From Photobacterium sp. DA100 (GTDB taxonomy: Bacteria; Pseudomonadota; Gammaproteobacteria; Enterobacterales; Vibrionaceae), in contig NZ_CP119423.1 of the NCBI RefSeq assembly GCF_029223585.1, forward strand, positions 1,178,001 to 1,242,000: a stretch of 64,000 bases of DNA, given 5' to 3'. Below the pieces are notes generated by a model. It did no database searches. It was given only the letters and a program-made list of their open reading frames with translations, and was not told the origin of the DNA. Position 1 is the stretch's first letter, and every line of letters starts with the position of its first letter. The position numbers and the translations under genes were made by a program. Positions 56,401-64,000 of this stretch are shown piece after piece.

Positions 56401-57870
56401 CGCGAGCGTAACCGCTGCCGTGATGCTCTGAAACAAACTCGCTCGCAGGCCAACCAGTACAATCAGTTGTTGGCGTCGCTGAAGAGTTCACATCAGGCGA
56501 AGCTGGAAACTGTTCAGGAATTCGAGCGTGAGCTGCAGGAGCTCGGTGTACGTGCTGATGTGGAAGCGGAAGAGCGTGCTCGCCTGCGCCGCGATGAGCT
56601 GAACGAACGTTTGCACACTTCGCGTGCCCGTCGCAGTCAGCTAGAGAAAGGTATCACGTCTGTCGAGCTGGAAATGAAAGGCTTGGTGAAGCGTCTGCGT
56701 AAAGTGGGCAAAGAATACCAAGAGCTCCGTAAGCTTGTTGTTACCGCCAAGGCCGGTTGGTGTGCGGTACTTCGCCTGGCGCGTGAGAGTGATGTTGAAC
56801 GTCGCCTGCACCGCCGTGAAATGGCTTACATGTCTGCCGATGAACTGCGTTCGCTATCGGATAAGTCTCTGGGTGCGCTCCGTTTGGCGGTCGCGGATAA
56901 CGAGAACCTGCGTGATGCCCTGCGTGCATCGGAAGATGTCTCTCGTCCAGAGCGCAAAGTACTGTTCTACATCGCGGTTTACCAGCACCTGCGCGAGCGT
57001 ATTCGTCACGACATCATTCGTACTGATGATCCAGTAGAAGCCATCGAAGAGATGGAAGTAGAGTTGGCTCGCCTGAGCGAAGAACTGACTGCCCGTGAAC
57101 AACGTCTGGCGATCAGCTCTGACTCGGTAGCGAACATTATTCGCAAGACTATCCAGCGCGAGCAGAACCGTATCCGTATGCTCAACCAGGGTTTGCAGAA
57201 TATTAGCTTTGGCCAGGTTCAGGGCGTGCGCTTGACCGTTAAAGTACGTGAAACCCACGAGCAGCTGCTGACGGGGCTTGCTGACCAGCAGGATCAGCAT
57301 CAGGATCTGTTCGGTAACCACCGCCTGTCGTTCTCCGAAGCGATTGCTAAGCTGTTCCAGCGCCTGAACCCGCATATTGATGTCGGCCAGCGTTCGCCGC
57401 AGGTGATGGGCGAGGAGTTGCTGGACTACCGTAACTACCTTGAGCTGAGCATTGAAGTTAACCGTGGTACAGACGGCTGGCTGCAGGCTGAGTCGGGTGC
57501 GCTGTCAACCGGTGAGGCGATCGGTACCGGTCAGGCAATCCTGTTGATGGTTGTTCAGAGCTGGGAAGAAGAATCTCGCCGCTTGCGTGGAAAAGATATT
57601 ATCCCGTGTCGCTTGCTGTTCCTCGATGAGGCAGCGCGATTGGATGCCAAGTCGATTGCAACGCTGTTCGAGTTGTGTGATCGCTTGGATATGCAGCTTC
57701 TTATCGCGGCACCAGAGAACATCAGCCCAGAGAAGGGGACCACCTACAAGCTGGTGCGTAAGATCTTCAAAGATCGCGAGCACGTACATGTGGTTGGTCT
57801 GCGAGGCTTTGGCCAGGAATCTAAGGCTCCTGCCAATATCCAAACCATGCTGGAATTGGATCCGGTGTAA
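53407..57870 (+). CDS. mukB: Condensin ATPase MukB
   Basis: A 1487-residue SMC-like motor that compacts the chromosome and binds topoisomerase IV at its hinge. Head motifs: Walker [10 protein letters not shown] (33-41) at the N-terminus, and at the C-terminus the signature region [18 protein letters not shown] with Walker [13 protein letters not shown]. Between them lie two long coiled coils and the hinge near residues 660-790 ([18 protein letters not shown]). Length matches the family (about 1486). Last gene of the cmoM-muk operon. Confidence 0.98.
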   Translation: MERGKYQSLTMVNWNGFFARTFDIDNLVTTLSGGNGAGKSTTMAAFITSLIPDQSLLHFRNTTEAGSSNASRDKGLHGKLKPGTCYSALDVVNSKNQRIIFAVKLQQVAGRDKKVDIKPFIIQGLPSHVKPTEVLVETLSDNQARVRQINEVKDLVSSEYEGVMFKAFNSVTDYHVQMFEFGVLPKKLRNSTDRSKFYRLIEASLYGGISSAITRSLRDYLLPHNSGVKKAFQDMEAALRENRMTLEAIKLTQSDRDLFKHLITEATNYVAADYMRHANERRQKLEKTLGLRGELMGSRKSLDDQQASLTNMTAELDELTEREGALEQDHQAASDHLQLVQTAVRQQEKIERYREDLEELTERLEEQVMVVEEAAEQLAMAEEQALLTEEEVDSLKTQLADYQQALDMQQTRALQYQQAVQALEKARDITGEHQMLADQAVPYLAQLKQDQETQTTALLALKHRLDMSSAAAQQFEKGLQIVTTIAGSIERSEAGSKARELIAKARQLGAITERSDQLKAQYRDLERAVRNQRQATELAETYAKRFAVELDGELALAEEQARHEATLEELEQQQEILVEQRNDMRRQEQQLTSQISTLEAAAPAWIAASDALEKLSEQSERELYDSQAVMEAMQLTLDKEREASATRDKLAARKQQIELDIERLAQPGGSDDSRLRALADTLGGSLLSEIYDDITLADAPYFSAMYGPARHAIVVPDLKGIKEKLVALDDCPDDLYIIEGEADSFDDSGFDVDELEDAVCVHLNDRQLRYSRFPKVPLFGRAAREQRLEHLREEREQLVEDHAKASFDSQKLQRLYQSFNSFVATHMAVAFSDDPEAALKVARDKRNQVSRQLSESQAQEQQQRSQLTAAREALGLLGKINPLVNLLEDDTLQARFEEVQQQLSQLDEARQYLSRHGKAIAELESLVTALDADPQQFDALQISYDDADKQLQALKAKIFAVADLAERRHHFGYADSIDMLSKSSELNEQLKAKLASAERERNRCRDALKQTRSQANQYNQLLASLKSSHQAKLETVQEFERELQELGVRADVEAEERARLRRDELNERLHTSRARRSQLEKGITSVELEMKGLVKRLRKVGKEYQELRKLVVTAKAGWCAVLRLARESDVERRLHRREMAYMSADELRSLSDKSLGALRLAVADNENLRDALRASEDVSRPERKVLFYIAVYQHLRERIRHDIIRTDDPVEAIEEMEVELARLSEELTAREQRLAISSDSVANIIRKTIQREQNRIRMLNQGLQNISFGQVQGVRLTVKVRETHEQLLTGLADQQDQHQDLFGNHRLSFSEAIAKLFQRLNPHIDVGQRSPQVMGEELLDYRNYLELSIEVNRGTDGWLQAESGALSTGEAIGTGQAILLMVVQSWEEESRRLRGKDIIPCRLLFLDEAARLDAKSIATLFELCDRLDMQLLIAAPENISPEKGTTYKLVRKIFKDREHVHVVGLRGFGQESKAPANIQTMLELDPV

Positions 57871-57897
57871 CCACCTCAAAACTGATTTCGATATTGT

Positions 57898-57924
57898 AAA
57901 GCCGGTCCTGTGACCGGCTTTTTT
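57898..57924 (+). terminator. Terminator of the muk operon
   Basis: Arms AAAGCCGGTC/GACCGGCTTT with a four-base loop and T run. Confidence 0.93.
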
Positions 57925-58037
57925 CGTCTTGAACATAAGAACTTTTTCTCATTACTTAATTACCCTAACGATAAATTTTTTGCCCTTTTATATCCGCCTA
58001 AAATTTTAACTGTCAGATTCGGCCACTTGTCAGCCTG

Positions 58038-58073
58038 AACAAAGCAGGACACTGCAACGAGTTTCGCTTTGTT
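58038..58073 (+). repeat. Inverted repeat upstream of the DUF4382-like gene
   Basis: AACAAAGC (58038-58045) and GCTTTGTT (58066-58073) are perfect inverse copies separated by 20 bases, just before the repeated motifs described at 58074. Confidence 0.35.
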
Positions 58074-58133
58074 TTGGTTTGGCACAAAAATACATAACCA
58101 AACACTAAGCGGCCAGCATATTGGTTTGGTACA
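58074..58133. promoter_or_regulatory. Three spaced operator-like motifs
   Basis: TTGGTTTGGCACA (58074-58086) and TTGGTTTGGTACA (58121-58133) are near-identical direct copies. Between them the inverse core AACCAAAC sits at 58097-58104. The copies are spaced about 22-25 bases apart, near two helical turns. They lie directly upstream of a lipoprotein gene. They look like binding sites for a transcription factor; no factor is named. Confidence 0.45.
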
Positions 58134-58165
58134 GGCCAATTTTTATTTGTCGTAGGGGTGATGAC

Positions 58166-59161
58166 ATGAAAAAAGCAATATTTCCAGTGCTCGCCACACT
58201 CATTGTGGCCGGGTGTAGTGATTCCGACGGGGCTGCCTCGTTAAATAGTGACCCGGCAGCCAACCAGGATGACGGCTCAGTGCCAGTATCAGTGGATGTG
58301 TCCACACCGCCCAATGAGGTGCCCAAGGGGGCTGATGATCTTCAGGCGTGCGTGGCTATCGATGCCGTACAGGTGATGGATTTAGCAGGGACGATTGTGG
58401 AATGGACGACCAAGAGCATGAGTGATCCCTATGGGGTTAACTCTACACAGTGTATTCCGGCGGACTCGGAAATTCCTGTGGATAACGATGGCTATCCAAA
58501 ATTCATCGTGATCGACCTGTATGATGTGACCGGGGTAGACTTGGTCAACCTGATTTCAGAGCAACTGTTGCCGGTGGGCGAATACACCAGCATGGCGCTT
58601 TCCATCCTGCAGGGCAGTTACGGTGACTTCTTAGATACGCCATACTCATATGTCGGCAATCCCGTTGACAAGATGAAGATGGATATTGTCGATGACCTCA
58701 AGTTCGACGGGTTGGATATCAACATTGAGGTACCGACCACCTTTACCATGACGTTGGATCTTCGCAGCATGATCCAGCTGATTGAGCAGGCATACTATCT
58801 GAAGAATGAGGGTTTCAAGGTCGTCGATAATATTACGGCTGGGTCGCTGTTTGGCGATATCGATGTCTCATCGTGCGCAACATCGGTCAAAGACGCGTAT
58901 GTCTACCTCTATGAAGCCGACTCCCCGGAGTATGGTGACCTGGGATCTGATTATCCTCCGGTCAAAACTGCTAAGGTGGGGGACGATGGTAGCTATGAGA
59001 TGAAGTATGTGCCGGAAGGTAACTACGACGTGGTGCTGGTGTGTGATGCTTTGATGGATCTGCCAAACGAAATCGATCTGGACATTGATCTCGACGGTGA
59101 CTATTCGAAATACGAAAACCAGTATATCAGCGCCGGTGATCAGCACTACCGCAACCTATAG
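58166..59161 (+). CDS. DUF4382-like lipoprotein
   Basis: A 331-residue lipoprotein; the signal ends LIVAGC (Cys17, then Ser). A short Ser/Asp/Pro linker leads to a beta-rich domain in which IDLYDVTGVDLVNLI followed by LLPVGEYTSMALSI resembles the core of DUF4382 domains (a DL-x-L strand then L-P-x-G-x-Y). The last 110 residues resemble a carboxypeptidase-regulatory-like beta sandwich (AYVYLYEAD ... GSYEMKYVPEGNYDVVLVC). The C-terminus is very acidic (DIDLDIDLDGDYSKYE region), perhaps calcium-binding. A GGGG ribosome site precedes ATG 58166. It is not part of the conserved muk neighbourhood. Function unknown. Confidence 0.8.
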   Translation: MKKAIFPVLATLIVAGCSDSDGAASLNSDPAANQDDGSVPVSVDVSTPPNEVPKGADDLQACVAIDAVQVMDLAGTIVEWTTKSMSDPYGVNSTQCIPADSEIPVDNDGYPKFIVIDLYDVTGVDLVNLISEQLLPVGEYTSMALSILQGSYGDFLDTPYSYVGNPVDKMKMDIVDDLKFDGLDINIEVPTTFTMTLDLRSMIQLIEQAYYLKNEGFKVVDNITAGSLFGDIDVSSCATSVKDAYVYLYEADSPEYGDLGSDYPPVKTAKVGDDGSYEMKYVPEGNYDVVLVCDALMDLPNEIDLDIDLDGDYSKYENQYISAGDQHYRNL

Positions 59162-59186
59162 CGACATACCACAATAAGCTCGACCC

Positions 59187-59219
59187 GCAGCCAGGTATCA
59201 GCCTGGCTGCCTTTATTTG
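59187..59219 (+). terminator. Terminator of the DUF4382-like gene
   Basis: Arms GCAGCCAGG/CCTGGCTGC with a six-base loop, followed by CTTTATTTG. Confidence 0.75.
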
Positions 59220-59492
59220 TGCGCCGCTGAAACTGGCGATATATTATTCGGCTATCCAGCCTATATTCAGCAAATAACCGTATCCTATAGTGGATGTTAA
59301 TCGGATCTATCTCTCATTTTTGATTCTGAGCTATATTTTTTTGTAAGCGATAAGTTGCTGACAGCAATAATATTAACCGCTAATGTCCTACTTTCTGGTC
59401 TTTACTGTCTTGTCTTTTTTGGTTGTTTTTTGACCGCCTCTTCTTTAAATTTCCTACCCAACAACCGCAAATGCTTTGAAAGAGACCGAGAT
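59220..59492 (+). other. Leader region of the Sel1-repeat gene
   Basis: About 270 AT-rich bases. An open frame from 59355 runs into the gene but starts without a ribosome site. Inverted or repeated motifs are not obvious. Confidence 0.35.
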
Positions 59493-60278
59493 ATGCCAGC
59501 TACCATGACCCTGAAAAAAATTGTATTCGGTGCCATTTTCGGCCTAGTTGCTATCGGTGCAACAACTGCCCATGCTTCGGTTACGACTTCTCCCGAGCAC
59601 CACTTGCTATCAACCTTGAACTACGTTGAACTTGAAGCTGAGCAGGGCGACAAAAACATGCAGCTGTTCCTCGGACGTGCATATCTGGAAGGCAGTAACG
59701 GCTTGCAGGCCGACCCGCTGAAAGGCATCTACTGGCTGGAAAAAGCAGCAGTAGACATGCCAGAGGTCAAGACCCTGATTGGAGACCTGTTCAAGAAAGG
59801 TGAAGTGCTGCCACGAGATCACGAGCAGGCAGTACGCTGGTACACCGAAGCGGCCAATGAAGGTGATGTGCCGGCAATGGTTGAGCTGGGTATGTACTAT
59901 GCGTCAGGTGCAACCGGTTCGGTAGACTGCGGCAACGCCATCAAGTGGTTCAACGAAGCGGCCAACGGCGGCTCCTTGGAATCAAAGCGTAACCTTGTAT
60001 GGTTGTATGCCACTTGTTCCGATGATCGTATGCGTGATGGCGAGCGTGCACTGAAGTTGGCGAAGCAGGTACTGAGCCGTAATGGTACGGGGGATGCGGG
60101 CGACTACGATAATCTGGCTGCGGCTTATGCTGCCTGCGGTGAGTTCCGCCGTGCCGTCGAGGCCCAGCAGACCGCTATCGGTAAACTGGAAGAGCCAAAC
60201 GGCCAGCGCTATGCGAACTTCGAACAGCGTTTGAAGCTGTACCAGCAGAATCAGACTATCTACAGTGCTTCACTGTAA
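59493..60278 (+). CDS. Periplasmic Sel1-repeat protein
   Basis: A 261-residue secreted protein. A signal peptide (LKKIVFGAIFGLVAIGATT, cleaved after AHA) precedes tandem Sel1-like helical repeats: about residues 47-85 (LFLGRAYLEGSNGLQADPL), 86-122 (VKTLIGDLFKKGEVLPRD), 123-158 (MVELGMYYASGATGSVDCG) and 159-200. The last third is TPR-like (DYDNLAAAYAACGEFRRAVE). Such proteins act as protein-protein scaffolds. Start ATG 59493; an ATG four codons later is possible. Flanked by terminators, so transcribed alone. Partner unknown. Confidence 0.86.
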   Translation: MPATMTLKKIVFGAIFGLVAIGATTAHASVTTSPEHHLLSTLNYVELEAEQGDKNMQLFLGRAYLEGSNGLQADPLKGIYWLEKAAVDMPEVKTLIGDLFKKGEVLPRDHEQAVRWYTEAANEGDVPAMVELGMYYASGATGSVDCGNAIKWFNEAANGGSLESKRNLVWLYATCSDDRMRDGERALKLAKQVLSRNGTGDAGDYDNLAAAYAACGEFRRAVEAQQTAIGKLEEPNGQRYANFEQRLKLYQQNQTIYSASL

Positions 60279-60307
60279 TCAGTTGGAAAATACAGACAAC
60301 AGATAAG

Positions 60308-60333
60308 AAAGGTGCCGAATGGCACCTTTTTTT
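60308..60333 (+). terminator. Terminator of the Sel1-repeat gene
   Basis: Arms AAAGGTGCC/GGCACCTTT with a GAAT loop and T run. Confidence 0.9.
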
Positions 60334-60502
60334 GTGCCCGTTCTGCCCCCTTGCCTTGCATCCAAGCCATTCCCGCTGAACCAAGTACTTTGAAGATACT
60401 AGGGTATATTCCTTAACTATACTTACAGAAATTAGCTCTCAGGCATGAGGCATTAGCGTCATTGGAGAGACGAATAACAAGATAGGTAGAAGGAAAGAAG
60501 CA

Positions 60503-60676
60503 ATGAGCAACCCCGAAGCCGTCAGCGATAAAGAAAAAGCCAAGTACGAATGGCGTTCCTTTTTGTTTATTACCATTTTTTTGTTTCCCATATTAGCCGT
60601 AGCGATTGTCGGTGGTTACGGCTTTATCGTGTGGGCGATGCAAGTGTTTTTCCTTGGGCCTCCTGGCCATGGGTGA
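60503..60676 (+). CDS. torE: TorE/NapE-family small membrane protein
   Basis: A 57-residue single-span protein. A charged cytoplasmic start (residues 1-18) is followed by WRSFLFITIFLFPILAVAIV and GGYGFIVWAMQVFFLGPPG, the usual NapE/TorE pattern. Function is not established. The ATG at 60503 follows AAGGAAAG. It heads a torE-torC-torA operon, an order I know from Shewanella torECAD rather than E. coli torCAD. Confidence 0.9.
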   Translation: MSNPEAVSDKEKAKYEWRSFLFITIFLFPILAVAIVGGYGFIVWAMQVFFLGPPGHG

Positions 60677-60733
60677 TTACGGTTGCCGAGATATGAGCGT
60701 CAGGCTATGTAGCACAGGATATAGGTAAACACT

Positions 60734-61918
60734 ATGATGAGCGCTTTAAAAAAACTGTGGGCGACCTTCTGGCGTCCCGCAGTGCACATTAGTTTGGGTG
60801 TGCTGACTCTCGGCGGCTTCCTTGCCGGGATTATTTTCTGGGGGGGATTCAATACCGCCCTTGAAATGACCAATACCGAGAAGTTTTGCATCGGTTGCCA
60901 CGAGATGCGTGACAATGTTTACGAAGAGTTGCAGCAAACAGTTCATTGGTCAAATCACTCAGGTGTTCGGGCGACCTGTCCCGACTGCCATGTACCACAC
61001 AACTGGACCGATAAAATTGCCCGTAAAATGCAAGCCAGCAAAGAGGTATACGGTGCGATTTTCGGAACGATCAATACCCGTGAGAAATTTCTCGAAAAGC
61101 GGCTTGAGCTGGCCAATCATGAATGGGAACGCTTTTCTGCCAACGGGTCGCTGGAATGTAAGAACTGCCACAACTACGACAGCATGAAGTGGGATGAAAT
61201 GTCGGATCTTGCGCGGACGCAGATGCAGCAGGCTGCTGAGCGGGATCAGAGCTGTATAGATTGCCACAAAGGGATAGCCCACGAACTGCCGGGCAACATG
61301 GAGCTTTCAGGCGGCATGGTCCAGCAGTTGGTCCAGAAAGCCGGCAACACGTCCTTCAAGGAAGGGGAGAACTACTTCAGTGTCCGTTACCTGCCGATGT
61401 ATGAAGATGAAGCCCTGACCATTGATGGCGGCCAGCTAAACCCGGCCTCCGAAGTGAAGGTGGTGCAGGTCAAAGACAATGCGGTGCAGGTTGAAATTTC
61501 CGGTTGGCGCAAAACCAAAGGCTTTGGCCGGGTGATCAACGAGGACTTCGGCCTGAATATCCCGACCGCGGCCCTGAGCAAAGATGCCGCGCTCAGCGAA
61601 ACCCTGGTTGAGAAATTCGAAGAAAAAGAAGACGAGCTGACGGGCTTGGGCTGGCAACGGGTGACCGCGAAACTGTGGATGCCGAAAGAGTCGCTGCTGG
61701 ATGATGTGGAAGAGATCTGGGCTGAGGCAAGGCCAGCCTACAATAACAACTGCAGTATTTGCCATACCCAGCCAGCCGAAAATCACTTCGATGCGAATAC
61801 CTGGCCGGGTATGTTCAACGGGATGTTGGCGTTCGTCAACCTCGACCGTGATAGTGAAGCCCTGGTGCTGAAATACCTACAGAAACACTCATCAGACTTT
61901 TCTGATGCCGGCCATTAA
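60734..61918 (+). CDS. torC: Pentaheme c-type cytochrome TorC
   Basis: A 394-residue membrane-anchored cytochrome that carries electrons from quinol to the periplasmic TMAO reductase. The N-terminal anchor spans about residues 16-38. Four CxxCH sites form the NapC/NirT domain: CIGCH (52), CPDCH (82), CKNCH (142), CIDCH (174). A fifth, CSICH (340), is in the C-terminal domain that docks TorA. Two ATGs are adjacent at 60734 and 60737. It is followed by torA after 23 bases. Confidence 0.96.
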   Translation: MMSALKKLWATFWRPAVHISLGVLTLGGFLAGIIFWGGFNTALEMTNTEKFCIGCHEMRDNVYEELQQTVHWSNHSGVRATCPDCHVPHNWTDKIARKMQASKEVYGAIFGTINTREKFLEKRLELANHEWERFSANGSLECKNCHNYDSMKWDEMSDLARTQMQQAAERDQSCIDCHKGIAHELPGNMELSGGMVQQLVQKAGNTSFKEGENYFSVRYLPMYEDEALTIDGGQLNPASEVKVVQVKDNAVQVEISGWRKTKGFGRVINEDFGLNIPTAALSKDAALSETLVEKFEEKEDELTGLGWQRVTAKLWMPKESLLDDVEEIWAEARPAYNNNCSICHTQPAENHFDANTWPGMFNGMLAFVNLDRDSEALVLKYLQKHSSDFSDAGH

Positions 61919-61941
61919 AAGAAGCGAAGCGAGGTAAGAAC

Positions 61942-64000
61942 ATGTCTCTGAGTCGTCGTCATTTTTTATCCGGGCTGGTCACTACGAGTGCTGTAGGGGT
62001 TATCGGTCCGAGTCTACTGACTTCTGTTGCCCGTGCTGCCGAAGAGGTGTCCTCACCGTATTCGGCGGATGGGGTTTGGAAAACAACGGGCTCCCATTGG
62101 GGGGCATTTCGCGCCAAGATCTACAACGGCAAGGTTGTTGAGATCAAGCCTCTGGAGCGAGATAAATACCCGACAGATATGATCAATGGGATCAAGGGGA
62201 TCATCTATAACCCTTCCCGAGTCCGTTATCCGATGATCCGCTTGGATTGGCTCAAGAAGCACAAGTACAGCGGGGATACCCGGGGCAATAACCGTTTTGT
62301 CCGGGTGACTTGGGACGAAGCGCTGGATATCTTTTACAACGAGCTGGAACGGATCCAAAAGGATTACGGGCCATGGGCACTGCATGCCGGTATGACTGGC
62401 TGGCGGCAAACCGGCCAGTTCCACAGCTGTGGCAACCATATGCAACGTGCCGTGGGGATGCACGGTAACTTCATGACTAAGGTCGGGGACTATTCGACCG
62501 GTGCCGGCCAGACGATCATGCCGTACGTGCTGGGCTCGACCGAGGTCTATGCCCAGGGCACCTCTTGGCCTGATATCTTGGAAAACAGCAAAACGGTGAT
62601 CTTGTGGGCCAATGATCCGCTCAAGAATACCCAGGTCGGTTGGCAGTGCGAGACCCACGACTCCTACATGTATTACGAGCAGCTCAGGGACAAGGTGGCC
62701 AAGGGCGAGATCAAAGTGATCTCAGTCGATCCGGTGAAATCGAAAAGCCAGAATTACCTGGGGTGCGATCAGCTCTACGTGAACCCGCAAACGGATGTGC
62801 CTTTTATGCTGGCCATCGCCCATACCTTGTACAAGGAAGAGCTCTACGACAAGGCGTTCATCGAAACCTATGCCTTGGGCTTTGATGAGTTCATGCCTTA
62901 CGTACTGGGCGAAACCAAGGACAAAGTCGAGAAAACTCCGGAGTGGGCGGAGCCTATATGCGGCGTCAAGGCCGATGATATCCGTGAGTTTGCCCGTCTG
63001 TTGGCGAAGGAGCGTACCCAGCTGATCTTCGGCTGGGCGGTGCAGCGCCAGCAGCACGGCGAGCAGCCATATTGGATGGGTGCCGTCATTGCCACCATGC
63101 TGGGCCAAATTGGCTTGCCGGGGGGCGGTATCTCTTATTCTCATCACTACAGTGGGGTGGGGATCCCTCCTACAGGGGCTGCAGGCCCTGGTGGCTTCCC
63201 GCGTAATGTTGACGAAGGTAAGAAACCGAAATGGGATAACGATGACTTCAAGGGGTACAGCCGGACCATTCCTGTTGCCCGCTGGGTTGACGCGATTCTC
63301 GAGCCGGGTAAGGAAATCAATTACAACGGGTCGAAGGTTGTCTTGCCCGATACCAAGATGCTGGTGGTCAGCGGTTGTAATCCCTGGCACCACCATCAGG
63401 ACCGTAACCGGATGAAAACGGCATTCCAGAAGCTGCAAACGGTGGTGACGATTGATTTTGCCTGGACCGCAACCTGCCGCTTTTCGGACATTGTGCTGCC
63501 AGCTTGTACCCAGTTCGAGCGCAACGACATCGATTTGTACGGGGCCTATTCGGGCACTGGTATCCTAGCGATGCACAAACTGGTGGACCCGCTTTACCAG
63601 TCGCGTACCGACTTTGATATCTTTACTGATTTTTGCCGGCGCTTCGGCCGCAACAAGGAATACACCCGCGGTATGGATGAAATGGAGTGGGTACGTTTGC
63701 TCTATGAGGATTGCCGCGAAGCCAATAAAGCCAATTTTGAAATGCCGGAATTCGACGAATTCTGGGAAGTGGGCCAAGCCGGTTGGGTCGACTTTGGCGA
63801 AGGCAAGAACTTCGTTCGCCATGCCGACTTTCGCGAAGATCCCGAAATCAACCCGCTGGGCACGCCATCCGGTTTTATCGAAATCTACAGCCGCAAAATT
63901 GCCAGTTATAACTACGAGCACTGCCAGGGGCACCCGATGTGGTTTGAAAAAGCCGAGCGTTCGCATGGTGGACCGAGTTCCGACAAGTATCCGCTCTGGC
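61942..64000 (+). CDS. torA: Trimethylamine-N-oxide reductase TorA (partial, 3' end outside window)
   Basis: The first 686 codons of a molybdopterin-guanine-dinucleotide enzyme that reduces TMAO in the periplasm. A twin-arginine signal (SRRHFLSG, residues 4-11) ends near VARA. The mature protein has [20 protein letters not shown] and [13 protein letters not shown]; Ser185 in the latter is the expected molybdenum ligand. Later motifs are [20 protein letters not shown] and [13 protein letters not shown]. The start has GAGG seven bases upstream. The co-located TorC supports TorA over DMSO or biotin sulfoxide reductase. TorD is not seen within the window. Confidence 0.93.
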   Translation, partial: MSLSRRHFLSGLVTTSAVGVIGPSLLTSVARAAEEVSSPYSADGVWKTTGSHWGAFRAKIYNGKVVEIKPLERDKYPTDMINGIKGIIYNPSRVRYPMIRLDWLKKHKYSGDTRGNNRFVRVTWDEALDIFYNELERIQKDYGPWALHAGMTGWRQTGQFHSCGNHMQRAVGMHGNFMTKVGDYSTGAGQTIMPYVLGSTEVYAQGTSWPDILENSKTVILWANDPLKNTQVGWQCETHDSYMYYEQLRDKVAKGEIKVISVDPVKSKSQNYLGCDQLYVNPQTDVPFMLAIAHTLYKEELYDKAFIETYALGFDEFMPYVLGETKDKVEKTPEWAEPICGVKADDIREFARLLAKERTQLIFGWAVQRQQHGEQPYWMGAVIATMLGQIGLPGGGISYSHHYSGVGIPPTGAAGPGGFPRNVDEGKKPKWDNDDFKGYSRTIPVARWVDAILEPGKEINYNGSKVVLPDTKMLVVSGCNPWHHHQDRNRMKTAFQKLQTVVTIDFAWTATCRFSDIVLPACTQFERNDIDLYGAYSGTGILAMHKLVDPLYQSRTDFDIFTDFCRRFGRNKEYTRGMDEMEWVRLLYEDCREANKANFEMPEFDEFWEVGQAGWVDFGEGKNFVRHADFREDPEINPLGTPSGFIEIYSRKIASYNYEHCQGHPMWFEKAERSHGGPSSDKYPLW

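Noticed and set aside
60404..60422. GTATA-N9-TATAC inverted repeat as a TorR site
   Set aside because: It does not resemble the repeated tor boxes known for TorR, and the spacing to torE is not informative.
1..64000. CRISPR array, tRNA/rRNA genes, prophage or defence island
   Set aside because: I found no regularly spaced repeats, no cloverleaf-like stretches, no integrase, transposase or restriction genes; nearly all genes are conserved housekeeping ones.

Overview
The window reads as a stretch of conserved chromosome from a member of the Vibrionaceae (Vibrio/Photobacterium group). The evidence is the MukFEB operon, a CsiV homologue beside mfd, a PlzB-like protein next to lolCDE, hinT-ycfL-lpoB-thiK and ycfP-ndh order, a torE-torC-torA operon, and a dispersed inverted-terminus repeat of a kind I associate with Vibrio and Photobacterium genomes. 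The genus assignment is inference. I see no rRNA, tRNA, CRISPR array, prophage, integron or transposase gene.

Layout. 0-14 kb: grxA, an iron-dependent alcohol dehydrogenase, a MITE-like repeat, nfsA, a large lipoprotein, the acetate/succinate channel satP, an ADP-ribosylglycohydrolase-like protein, the serine uptake and deamination pair sdaC/sdaA (with a perfect CRP site), a NudL hydrolase, pabB and class I fumarase. 14-19.4 kb: an RND efflux operon with two lipoprotein adaptors and one pump, but no outer-membrane channel or regulator. 19.4-30.3 kb: pyrC (with a PurR-like operator), a methyl-accepting chemotaxis protein, then hinT, a COG3014-type lipoprotein, ycfL, lpoB, thiK, a DUF6279-type lipoprotein, ycfP and ndh (with two FNR boxes around its promoter). 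30.3-40 kb: a membrane-anchored FKBP, a GNAT acetyltransferase, csiV, mfd, a PilZ-like protein, then lolCDE. 40-57.9 kb: DUF2062 protein, comEC, the lipid A/Kdo operon msbA-lpxK-ycaR-kdsB, an EamA transporter, the cystine symporter tcyP, elyC, and cmoM-mukF-mukE-mukB. 57.9-64 kb: a DUF4382-like lipoprotein, a Sel1-repeat protein, and torE-torC-torA (torA runs off the window).

Envelope biogenesis dominates: LolCDE lipoprotein export, MsbA/LpxK/KdsB for LPS, LpoB and CsiV as likely activators of the two class A penicillin-binding proteins, ElyC, and eight predicted lipoproteins. A second theme is respiratory and carbon control: FNR at ndh, CRP at sdaC, and TMAO respiration by Tor. There is no obvious novel defence or mobile system. 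The best candidates for undescribed biology are repeated operator-like motifs upstream of the DUF4382-like lipoprotein, the degenerate PilZ and ADP-ribosylglycohydrolase proteins, and the terminal-inverted-repeat element.
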